Shown here piece after piece: positions 1 through 4,958 of a stretch of 8,215 nucleotides of DNA. The position numbers and the translations under genes are program-made. Positions within the stretch are counted from its first letter, which is position 1. Every line of letters begins with the position of its first letter. A model generated the notes under the pieces. The model searched no databases and was not told the DNA's origin. It saw only the letters and a program-made list of their open reading frames with translations. Where the stretch lies: contig JAIXSD010000110.1 in the NCBI GenBank assembly GCA_027484885.1, positions 1 to 8,215 of the forward strand. Reading direction: 5' to 3'. This stretch comes from Rubrivivax sp. GTDB taxonomy: Bacteria; Pseudomonadota; Gammaproteobacteria; Burkholderiales; Burkholderiaceae_C.

Positions 1-26
1 GCTGCCGCGAAACTTGCTGGCTTATT

Positions 27-59
27 TTGATAAATTATTGTTTTACAGAAATTTATCAA
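27..59. promoter_or_regulatory. Perfect 10-bp inverted repeat, candidate operator/promoter
   Basis: The left arm TTGATAAATT (27-36) is the exact reverse complement of the right arm AATTTATCAA (50-59), with a 13-base spacer (37-49). It lies in the only clearly AT-rich stretch of the window and ends 15 bases before the chosen start of the DUF2975 gene. A -35-like TTGATA sits at 27-32, and -10-like hexamers occur at 36-41 (TATTGT) and 52-57, but none is a strong match, so the promoter position is uncertain. Small HTH regulators often control their own operon, so an operator bound by the HTH protein of this operon is a reasonable inference. An RNA hairpin in the 5' leader is the alternative. Confidence 0.5.
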
Positions 60-74
60 GAGAGAATGCCGGCC

Positions 75-665
75 ATGCGCAGCGACACCGAAGCCCAAAC
101 CTTGCCCCGCCCGGCGGCCTCCACAGCCCGGCCGCTGGAGCGTGTGCGCCGCCTGGCTCTGTGGGTGCAACTGCTCTGCGTGGCCGGCGCGGCCATCGTG
201 CTGATCGTGCCCGCCCAACTCTGGAGCCGGGCCGACTGGCTGGAAAAAGTGGCGCGCAGCTACTGGGTGACCGACACCGACATCCCGCTGCAGCTGGACG
301 CTGCCTCGCGCACCTGGGGCTGGGCGGCCAGCTGCATCCCCAGCGCCGTGCTGCTGTTCGCGCTCTGGCAGGTCTGGTGCCTGTTCGGCGCCTACCGCCT
401 GGGCCAAGTCTTCACCGCCGAGCCGGTGCGGCGCCTGCGCCGCCTGGCCCTCGCCTTGGTGGTGCACGCCCTGGCCCAGCCGCTGGCGCACACCTTGTCC
501 GTCCTGGCGCTGACCCTGGGCAACCCGGCCGGCCAGCGCCAGCTGGTGCTGGGCCTGGCCTTCGATCACTTCATCAGCTTGTTCATCGGCTTGGTGATCT
601 GGGGCATTGCCCAGGTCATGCAGCAGGCACAAGCCGTGGCCGAAGAGAACGCGGAGTTCATCTGA
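75..665 (+). CDS. DUF2975 family four-helix membrane protein
   Basis: Predicted inner-membrane protein of 196 residues with four hydrophobic segments at about residues 27-49, 82-106, 122-147 and 164-184. The family is suggested by the phrase YRLGQVFTAEPVRRLRRLA (about 107-125), by the last helix, by the acidic ending AVAEENAEFI, and by the small Cro/C1-type HTH gene directly downstream, the usual partner of DUF2975 proteins. The biochemical function of the family is not known to me; it is often assumed to sense or signal at the membrane together with the regulator. ATG 75 is chosen because the purine-rich AAGAGAG (58-64) is then 10 bases upstream. ATG 66 leaves only one base, and TTG 27 would lie inside the inverted repeat. 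The stop overlaps the next start by one base (TGATG), so translation of the two is probably coupled. Confidence is high for a membrane protein, moderate for the family. Confidence 0.8.
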   Translation: MRSDTEAQTLPRPAASTARPLERVRRLALWVQLLCVAGAAIVLIVPAQLWSRADWLEKVARSYWVTDTDIPLQLDAASRTWGWAASCIPSAVLLFALWQVWCLFGAYRLGQVFTAEPVRRLRRLALALVVHALAQPLAHTLSVLALTLGNPAGQRQLVLGLAFDHFISLFIGLVIWGIAQVMQQAQAVAEENAEFI

Positions 666-901
666 TGCCGATTGTTCTGACCCTGGACGTGATGCTGGCC
701 CGGCGCAAGATGCGCTCGCGCGAGCTGGCCGAGCGTGTGGGCATCACCGAGGCCAACCTCTCGCTGCTGAAGTCCGGCAAGGTGCGCGGCGTGCGCTTCG
801 ACACCCTCAGTCGCATCTGCAACATCCTGGACTGCCAGCCCGGTGATTTGCTGCGTTATGAGCCCGGCCCCGAGCCCGATGCCAACGAGGCCGAATCGTG
901 A
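665..901 (+). CDS. Small Cro/C1 (XRE)-type HTH transcriptional regulator
   Basis: A 78-residue DNA-binding protein that is almost entirely one helix-turn-helix domain. The HTH is at about residues 18-38 (RELAERVGITEANLSLLKSG), with the recognition helix at about 28-37. It is followed by the conserved region FDTLSRICNILDCQPGDLL (about 45-63), typical of the YozG-like short XRE regulators that accompany DUF2975 proteins. The last 14 residues are acidic and probably disordered. A good ribosome site, GGAG at 653-656, lies 8 bases before the ATG. The start overlaps the stop of the membrane gene by one base, and its own stop overlaps the next GTG start. It probably acts in the cytoplasm as a regulator, possibly of its own operon through the inverted repeat at 27-59; that target is inferred. 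Confidence 0.9.
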   Translation: MPIVLTLDVMLARRKMRSRELAERVGITEANLSLLKSGKVRGVRFDTLSRICNILDCQPGDLLRYEPGPEPDANEAES

Positions 902-1578
902 ACCGCAGCCGCACTGACTATCTCCACCCGCGCAGCCCGACCCGACGCTGGGCCTGGCTCGGCGTGGCCCTGCTGCACCTTATGCTGCTCGCGTTGTTTC
1001 TGCAGGCTCGCCAGGCCAGCCTCAGCGCCATGCCGAAGGCCGAGCCGCAGGCCCAATGGGTGACGATGCGGCTGTTCAGCCGGCCCTCGCTGCGCCCGAC
1101 CAAGCGCAACGCCGAGAGATTGGAGCGTATGAAGGCCGAGACCCGCATGCCCAACCTGCTGCCGCGCCCAAGCTTGAGCGCCAGGCCGGAAGCCCTCACC
1201 ATCGTTTCACCCAGCGAGACCCCCTCCCGCATCACGGCGCAATTGCCAGCAACGCCGCCGCCCGAACCAGCGGCCAGCAACCCAGACCCCTTGAAGCTCA
1301 AGCTTCCGCTGCGCCAGGCCATCGGTGCGCCGATCAGCGCCGCCGAGATGGCCCGCCTCGACCCGCGCAGCAACACCCGCCGGCCTGATGTGGGTGAGCG
1401 CATCGCCAGCGCGCTGGGCTCGCCGCAGCAGACCGAAGAGGCCATTGCGCCTGGCCACACCCGCATCCGCGAGGGCAGCTCCTGCCTCGATGTGCAGGAC
1501 GCCCGCGTCAGCCAACTCTTCCCTTTTGACGCCATGGGCCGCGGCGCGCCCAAGATGGTGTCCTCCTGCAAAAAGTAG
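898..1578 (+). CDS. Unrecognised single-pass, proline-rich protein with TonB-like N-terminal layout
   Basis: 226 residues. A basic N-terminus (RSRTDYLHPRSPTRR) precedes one hydrophobic helix at about residues 18-37, consistent with an inner-membrane anchor and a periplasmic remainder. Residues 47-140 are rich in proline, arginine and alanine and look extended, as in TonB or TolA linkers, but no TonB C-terminal domain is visible. The tail (190-226) carries two cysteines, C196 and C224, that could form a periplasmic disulfide. The start is GTG, whose last two bases overlap the HTH stop (GTGA). GAGG at 887-890 gives a ribosome site 7 bases upstream, which supports this start and translational coupling. 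Codon use matches the neighbours and favours this strand over the open frame on the opposite strand. I do not recognise the family. A membrane-anchored envelope protein working with the next, exported gene product is an inference from position only. Confidence 0.75.
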   Translation: MNRSRTDYLHPRSPTRRWAWLGVALLHLMLLALFLQARQASLSAMPKAEPQAQWVTMRLFSRPSLRPTKRNAERLERMKAETRMPNLLPRPSLSARPEALTIVSPSETPSRITAQLPATPPPEPAASNPDPLKLKLPLRQAIGAPISAAEMARLDPRSNTRRPDVGERIASALGSPQQTEEAIAPGHTRIREGSSCLDVQDARVSQLFPFDAMGRGAPKMVSSCKK

Positions 1579-1615
1579 TGCCCAGCCCCCACCTTTTTTC
1601 TGAACCCGTGTATCC

Positions 1616-2446
1616 ATGAGCTCCACGAACCACCGATCTGCCCTGCCCCCTCGAACCCTGCTCCGGGCCATGCTCCGGGCCATGCTCCCGGCCTTGTTCC
1701 CGGCCTTGTGCGCCCTGACCCTGCAAGCCCAGGCGCAAAGCGCCAGCCCCAGCGAAGCCGCCAGCGCGCCGGTGCAGCTGGAGGCGGTGTCCATGACCCT
1801 GCAACGCGACGGCTCGCTGATCCCCTACGGCAAGATGAACGAGATCCTCGGCCTGATGCAAAAGCATGGTGAGGGCCAGTTCTTCATGGAGTTCAAGATC
1901 AGCTTCAAGGACGGCAAACCGGCCGGTTTCTCGCCCAAGCTGGCGGTGCAGCACAACGAAGGCACGGTGGCGATTCCGCTGAGCGAGGACGGCACCTTCC
2001 GCCTGCCCGTGCTGCCGGCGGAGCTGGGCAAGGACGCCGATCTGGCCCGCAACTGGAAGCGCGGCGCGGCCACGCTGATGGCCACGCTGCGCCTGAGCAC
2101 GCCGCCCGAGCAGTTGACCATGGGCCAGGTGCGCCGCATCGCCCGCCTGGCTCACACCCTGCGCAGTGAGCTGCTGCCCTGGTATCTGCGCCCGCTGTTC
2201 CCGCAGTTTGAGGGCGTGCGCATCTGCAGCAGCAAGCCGGCCTGGGAGCTGGAGTGGCGCGAAAAAGGCCAGCTGCTCGGCCTGCCGCTGACGGCCGACC
2301 CGCAGGACCGCGACCCCGATGCCGTCAAGGGCCAGCCGCCGCGCAGCTGCACCAGCCTGACCGGCCAGGAAAGCTGGCCGGACGAGGCCCGCCTGGTCGC
2401 CCCGGCCGGCAGCCGCCTCAGCGTCAAGGGCCTGGGCAGCAAGTGA
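1616..2446 (+). CDS. Unrecognised exported (periplasmic) protein
   Basis: 276 residues. The N-terminus has arginines followed by a hydrophobic, alanine/leucine-rich stretch (about 15-36) and the cleavage-like sequence LQAQA-QS, so signal peptidase I could cut after A40. The mature part is soluble, with alternating beta-like segments (for example ISFKDGKPAGFSPKLAVQ and VAIPLSEDGTFRLPVLP) and helices around 139-185. Two cysteines, C204 and C245, may pair in the periplasm. I recognise no domain or catalytic motif. It begins 37 bases after the preceding gene on the same strand with no terminator that I trust between them, so it is probably in the same operon. No clear ribosome site precedes ATG 1616. 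ATG 1670 and ATG 1682 lie inside the tandem repeat and could be alternative starts; 1670 would still leave a usable signal peptide. Confidence 0.75.
   Translation: MSSTNHRSALPPRTLLRAMLRAMLPALFPALCALTLQAQAQSASPSEAASAPVQLEAVSMTLQRDGSLIPYGKMNEILGLMQKHGEGQFFMEFKISFKDGKPAGFSPKLAVQHNEGTVAIPLSEDGTFRLPVLPAELGKDADLARNWKRGAATLMATLRLSTPPEQLTMGQVRRIARLAHTLRSELLPWYLRPLFPQFEGVRICSSKPAWELEWREKGQLLGLPLTADPQDRDPDAVKGQPPRSCTSLTGQESWPDEARLVAPAGSRLSVKGLGSK
1658..1705 (+). repeat. 12-bp tandem repeat, four copies, inside a signal-peptide coding region
   Basis: Four consecutive 12-base units, at 1658-1669, 1670-1681, 1682-1693 and 1694-1705, follow the pattern (C/A/T)TG(C/T)TCC(G/C)GGCC. Units 1 and 2 differ at one base, and later units drift gradually. 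The repeat is in phase with the reading frame and encodes LLRA-MLRA-MLPA-LFPA, the start and core of the hydrophobic part of the signal peptide. Copy-number change would add or remove four residues without a frameshift. Confidence 0.85.
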
Positions 2447-2463
2447 GCCCGGCTCGCGCCTCC

Positions 2464-2469
2464 TACACT
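2464..2469 (+). promoter_or_regulatory. Candidate -10 element for a leaderless transcript
   Basis: TACACT (four of six matches to TATAAT) ends 6 bases before ATG 2476, and there is no Shine-Dalgarno sequence between it and the gene before. Transcription would start at or next to the ATG. No good -35 hexamer is visible, so the call rests on the -10 and on the same layout at the three following genes. Confidence 0.4.
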
Positions 2470-2475
2470 GGCGCC

Positions 2476-2844
2476 ATGACGACACTGCAATTGCTCCACA
2501 ACCCGCGCTGCTCCAAATCGCGCGAAGCCCTGGCCTTGCTCGAAAACAGCGGCCGCCAGCTCGAGGTGATCGACTACCAAAAGACGCCGCTGGATCTGGC
2601 CGCGCTGCAGGCCTTGCTGGGCCAGCTGCGCGCCGCCGAAGCCGGCTTCAACGTCCGAGAGCTGCTGCGCAGCGGTGACGACGAGTACCAGAGCCTCGGT
2701 TTGGCCCGACCCGAACTCGGCGAGGCGGAGCTGCTGGCGGCGCTGGTCGCCCACCCCAAGCTGCTGCAACGCCCCATCGTCAGCGATGGCCAATGCGCCG
2801 TGATCGCCCGGCCGCCCGAGCGCCTGAACGCTCTGCTCGGCTGA
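2476..2844 (+). CDS. arsC: ArsC/YfgD-type thioredoxin-fold reductase (putative arsenate reductase)
   Basis: Cytoplasmic protein of 122 residues, close to the usual length of YfgD-type ArsC proteins. The N-terminal HNPRCSKSR (8-16) is the family signature, with C12 at the catalytic position of glutaredoxin-dependent arsenate reductases. Further arginines expected around the active site are present: R61 (in NVRELLR), R99 (in LLQRPIVSDG) and R112 (in ARPPERL), in the order and approximate spacing of E. coli ArsC R60, R94 and R107. Known family members reduce arsenate to arsenite using glutathione and glutaredoxin. There is no arsenic regulator, pump or other ars gene beside it, so it may be a housekeeping YfgD-like protein whose true substrate is unproven. 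It is convergent with the acetyltransferase gene, only 21 bases away. Confidence 0.9.
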   Translation: MTTLQLLHNPRCSKSREALALLENSGRQLEVIDYQKTPLDLAALQALLGQLRAAEAGFNVRELLRSGDDEYQSLGLARPELGEAELLAALVAHPKLLQRPIVSDGQCAVIARPPERLNALLG

Positions 2845-2865
2845 ACGAAGAATGCAGGCTGCCGC

Positions 2866-3345
2866 CTACTTTTTGTAGCGCTGCAGATCGGGGCCGGCCA
2901 GGCGGCAGATGCGCCACTCGGGCAGCACATGGGCGCCCATGCGCTCGTAGAATCGGATCGCGTCTTCGTTCCAGTCCAGCACGGTCCACTCGAAGCGGCC
3001 GTAGTCGCGCTCGACGGCAATCTGCGCCAAGCGGGTCAAGATGCCCTGGCCCAGGCCGCTGCGGCGGTGCGCCGAACGCACATACAGGTCTTCCAGGTAA
3101 AGACCGGGCTTGCCGAGGAAGGTGCTGAAATTGGTGAAGAACAGGGCATAGCCCACCACCTCGCCGCCGATCTCGCCGACCAGGGCCTCGACCACGGGCT
3201 TGGGGCCGAACAGGTGCAGTTGCAGCTTGTCCGCGGTCAGCTCCAGCAGATGGCTGAGGTTCTCGAACTCGGCCAGCTCCTTGACCAGGCCCACAATGGC
3301 CGGCACATCTCGGGGCTCGGCGGAACGCAAGGTGTATGAAATCAT
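2866..3345 (-). CDS. GNAT N-acetyltransferase, spermidine/spermine acetyltransferase-like
   Basis: 159 residues from the preferred start. The acetyl-CoA binding motif is RRSGLG (94-99), preceded by the strand LYLEDLYVR (82-90) and followed by the helix GILTRLAQIA. The C-terminal part LDWNEDAIRFYERMGA (123-138) closely resembles the diamine acetyltransferase (SAT1/SAT2) branch, with Y133 at the position of the general-acid tyrosine. Likely reaction: transfer of acetyl from acetyl-CoA to a primary amine such as a polyamine or thialysine; the substrate cannot be settled from sequence. An ATG three codons upstream (at 3354) is also possible. The one at 3345 is chosen because it gives the normal family beginning MISYTLRSAEPRDV and because a -10-like CAGAAT lies 7 bases before it. 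The gene stands alone, convergent with the reductase gene and divergent from the hydrolase gene. Confidence 0.92.
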   Translation of the reverse strand: MISYTLRSAEPRDVPAIVGLVKELAEFENLSHLLELTADKLQLHLFGPKPVVEALVGEIGGEVVGYALFFTNFSTFLGKPGLYLEDLYVRSAHRRSGLGQGILTRLAQIAVERDYGRFEWTVLDWNEDAIRFYERMGAHVLPEWRICRLAGPDLQRYKK

Positions 3346-3352
3346 GCGCCCC

Positions 3353-3358
3353 ATTCTG
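3353..3358 (-). promoter_or_regulatory. Candidate -10 element for a leaderless acetyltransferase transcript
   Basis: Read on the minus strand, CAGAAT (four of six matches to TATAAT) is followed by the 7 bases GGGGCGC and then the ATG at 3345. No convincing -35 is visible. The GGGG is too near the ATG to be a normal ribosome site. If this is the -10, the upstream ATG (3354-3352) would lie before the transcript start, which favours the shorter protein. Confidence 0.33.
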
Positions 3359-3443
3359 CCCGGGGATTGGGGTCAGGTCTTGCTTGCAGCTCGCTTGAGC
3401 GCTCACTGTCGCGCCAGCTACATCGGCGCCACGCCATTCGGCC

Positions 3444-3449
3444 TACAGT
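3444..3449 (+). promoter_or_regulatory. Candidate -10 element for a leaderless hydrolase transcript
   Basis: TACAGT (four of six matches to TATAAT) is followed by 7 bases and ATG 3457, with no Shine-Dalgarno sequence. The surrounding CCTACAGTG resembles the CCTACACTG before the reductase gene. No strong -35 is visible. If correct, the open frame reaching back to 3367 is not translated. Confidence 0.38.
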
Positions 3450-3456
3450 GCGTGCC

Positions 3457-4428
3457 ATGAACGCCACCACGCCCTATCCAAACCTCAACGCCGCAGACCG
3501 CAAGCCTTACCTGGTGCAGCGCCCGCACCGCAGCGAATTCATGGAGCTGCGCGGCCTGCGCCACCACCTGATGCACTGGCGCAGCGAGGCCGCAGCCCTG
3601 GACTCAAGCGCCCGCGCGCAGCCGCTGTTGGTGATGGTGCATGGCTGGATGGATGTGGGCGCGTCCTTCCAGTTCGTGGTCGACGCACTGAGTGCGCTGA
3701 ACGACCGCCGCCCCATCGTGACCCTGGACTGGCGCGGCTTCGGCCTCAGTGACAACGCCCCGGGCAACAACTACTGGTTCCCCGACTACCTGGCCGATCT
3801 CGACGCGCTGCTGGACCGCATCAGCCCCGAGGCCCCGGTCGATCTGCTGGGCCACAGCATGGGCGGCAATATCGTCATGACTTACGCCGGCGTGCGGCCC
3901 GAGCGGGTGCGGCGCCTGATCAATCTGGAAGGCTTCGGCCTGCCGGAAGCCAAGCCGGAGCAGGCCCCGGGCCGCCTGGCCACCTGGCTCAAGGAGCTGA
4001 AAGACCCGCCCCAGTTGCGGCCCTACGCCAGTATCGAGGCGGTGTCGCAGCGCCTGATGAAGACCAACCCGCGCCTGAGCCCGGACAAGGCTGCCTGGCT
4101 GGCGCCACACTGGTCGCGCCAGCAGGCCGACGGCAGCTGGCAGCTGCTGGCCGACCCGGCGCACAAACGCGCCAACCCCATCCTCTACCGCAAGGATGAA
4201 ATCGTGGCCGGCTGGAAGCTGATCACCGCGCCCACGCTATGGGTCGAGGGCGAAGCCAGTGATTTGAGCCAGTTCTGGGGCGACCGCTACCCGCGCGCCG
4301 ATTTCGAAGCCCGGCTCAGCGCCGTGCCCCAGCTGGAAAAGCACCGCATCGCCGAGGCCGGCCACATGCTGCACCACGACCAGCCCGAGGCGCTGGCGCG
4401 CTGCCTGGAAGACTTTTTGCTCGCCTGA
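3457..4428 (+). CDS. Alpha/beta-fold hydrolase
   Basis: 323 residues, cytoplasmic, with no signal peptide. It has the classic order of an alpha/beta hydrolase: oxyanion-hole motif HGWMD (62-66), the strand VTLDWRGFGLSDN (88-100), nucleophile elbow LGHSMGG with S134, a helical lid region (about 165-255), the strand APTLWVEGEASD (258-269) supplying a probable acid (E266 or D269), and the catalytic histidine H303 in AGHMLHHDQP. The likely reaction is hydrolysis of an ester or similar bond; the substrate is unknown. Start ATG 3457 is chosen because the 30 residues encoded upstream (3367-3456) are arginine-rich, unlike the family, and because of the -10-like hexamer just before it. The gene converges on the DUF4212 gene with 18 bases between the stops, and the stop codon lies in the loop of a small hairpin. 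Confidence 0.93.
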   Translation: MNATTPYPNLNAADRKPYLVQRPHRSEFMELRGLRHHLMHWRSEAAALDSSARAQPLLVMVHGWMDVGASFQFVVDALSALNDRRPIVTLDWRGFGLSDNAPGNNYWFPDYLADLDALLDRISPEAPVDLLGHSMGGNIVMTYAGVRPERVRRLINLEGFGLPEAKPEQAPGRLATWLKELKDPPQLRPYASIEAVSQRLMKTNPRLSPDKAAWLAPHWSRQQADGSWQLLADPAHKRANPILYRKDEIVAGWKLITAPTLWVEGEASDLSQFWGDRYPRADFEARLSAVPQLEKHRIAEAGHMLHHDQPEALARCLEDFLLA

Positions 4429-4435
4429 AGCGAGC
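4419..4435. other. Short hairpin around the hydrolase stop codon
   Basis: GCTCGC (4419-4424) pairs perfectly with GCGAGC (4430-4435) around a 5-base loop, which holds most of the TGA stop (4426-4428). A weaker extension with mismatches reaches about 4414-4440. It sits between two convergent genes, where a bidirectional terminator would be expected, but neither strand has a run of U after the stem, so it is not a standard intrinsic terminator. Confidence 0.35.
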
Positions 4436-4446
4436 GCAAGATCCGA

Positions 4447-4752
4447 TCAGCCCGGCCCAGCGTGGAGCTGGTCCAGCCGGTGCATGGCCCAGGCGTAAAC
4501 GGCCACGATCAGGCAGAACACCAGCAGCGCGCCCTGGGCGGCCACCCAGAAGCTGAAGGGCCAGCCGAAGAAATCGAAGCTCAGCTCGCGGGCAAAGTAG
4601 CTCAGCCCGAACACCACGCCCAGCCAGATCAGCAGCAACAGCCCGGTCAAACGGCGTGTGCGCTGCCAGTAGCGCAGCTGCTGCGCGCTCGGCGGCGCGG
4701 GCGGCTGCGAGCCCGGCATTGGCGCCGGGCGGTCGAAATCATGCAGATTCAT
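4447..4752 (-). CDS. DUF4212 protein, sodium:solute symporter small subunit
   Basis: 101 residues with two transmembrane helices at about 36-54 and 65-88, preceded by a proline-rich cytoplasmic-looking tail (1-25). The family signature is clear: YWQRTRR (28-34), IWLGVVFGLSYF (42-53), FFGWPFSFWVAAQGALLVF (61-79) and AMHRLD (89-94). This matches the small subunit of the VC_2705-type sodium:solute symporters, which normally is encoded immediately upstream of the large ActP/SSS-family transporter subunit. Here no large subunit follows: downstream on this strand lies the convergent hydrolase gene, and upstream lies the divergent prfB. The partner must be encoded elsewhere, or this subunit has another job. 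Start ATG 4752 is chosen by the -10-like element before it; the frame is open farther upstream (to 4926) but that extension is unlike the family. Confidence 0.87.
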   Translation of the reverse strand: MNLHDFDRPAPMPGSQPPAPPSAQQLRYWQRTRRLTGLLLLIWLGVVFGLSYFARELSFDFFGWPFSFWVAAQGALLVFCLIVAVYAWAMHRLDQLHAGPG

Positions 4753-4760
4753 GGCTGGGC

Positions 4761-4766
4761 AGTGTG
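4761..4766 (-). promoter_or_regulatory. Candidate -10 element for a leaderless DUF4212 transcript
   Basis: On the minus strand CACACT is followed by GCCCAGCC and ATG 4752. It matches TATAAT at only three positions and is the weakest of the four similar sites, but its spacing (8 bases) and the CACTG ending resemble the TACACTG before the reductase gene. No ribosome site is visible between it and the ATG. Confidence 0.25.
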
Positions 4767-4803
4767 CAGCATTTCCCCCGGCAGGCGGCCTGGGGCAAGT
4801 GCT

Positions 4804-4834
4804 TTGCTGCCAGCGCGCGCCGGCATGTGAAAAT
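4804..4834 (+). promoter_or_regulatory. Candidate prfB promoter with extended -10
   Basis: An extended -10, TGTGAAAAT (TG at 4826-4827, hexamer GAAAAT 4829-4834, four of six matches), stands out in GC-rich surroundings. A -35-like TTGCTG (4804-4809) is 19 bases upstream, slightly too far. Transcription would start near 4841, giving a leader of about 118 bases before prfB. I see no obvious riboswitch or stable structure in that leader. Confidence 0.35.
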
Positions 4835-4958
4835 AGCAGGTTCGGATGCGCGAGCACCCGGGCTTGGCCGCGTCCTGAAACCGGCGGGCCCGCCAGGCGC
4901 CCGGCACGGCGCGCCCCTGACCGCATCCCACCGCAAGCACTCCTTGGGAACCAAGAAC

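Noticed and set aside
14..664. The HTH reading frame is open upstream through the entire DUF2975 gene
   Set aside because: The extension has the arginine/proline/glycine/alanine composition of an out-of-frame GC-rich read. The HTH gene has a good ribosome site just before ATG 665. A fusion protein is not supported.
918..1592. A 224-codon minus-strand open frame opposite the proline-rich gene
   Set aside because: The sense gene has a coupled start, a ribosome site, a membrane helix and matching third-position GC; the antisense has none of these.
1569..1599. A run of six T (1594-1599) after the proline-rich gene as a terminator
   Set aside because: Only a loose A-run/T-run pairing with bulges and a few G-C pairs precedes it; no stable GC stem. 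Read-through into the exported protein gene is more likely.
1508..2485. A 325-codon minus-strand open frame opposite the exported protein gene
   Set aside because: Typical antisense composition (many H, Q, R, A, G). The sense frame has a signal peptide with a cleavage site.
2839..2880. A CTAC-TTTTT-GTAG mini-hairpin between the reductase and the acetyltransferase
   Set aside because: A four-base stem is too short to act as a terminator, and it lies partly inside the acetyltransferase coding end.
3367..3456. A 30-codon N-terminal extension of the alpha/beta hydrolase
   Set aside because: The residues are arginine- and serine-rich, unlike family N-termini, and the -10-like hexamer at 3444-3449 would lie inside the coding region.
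4753..4926. A 58-codon N-terminal extension of the DUF4212 protein
   Set aside because: It is not similar to the family, which starts shortly before the YW motif, and it would overlap the likely prfB promoter region.
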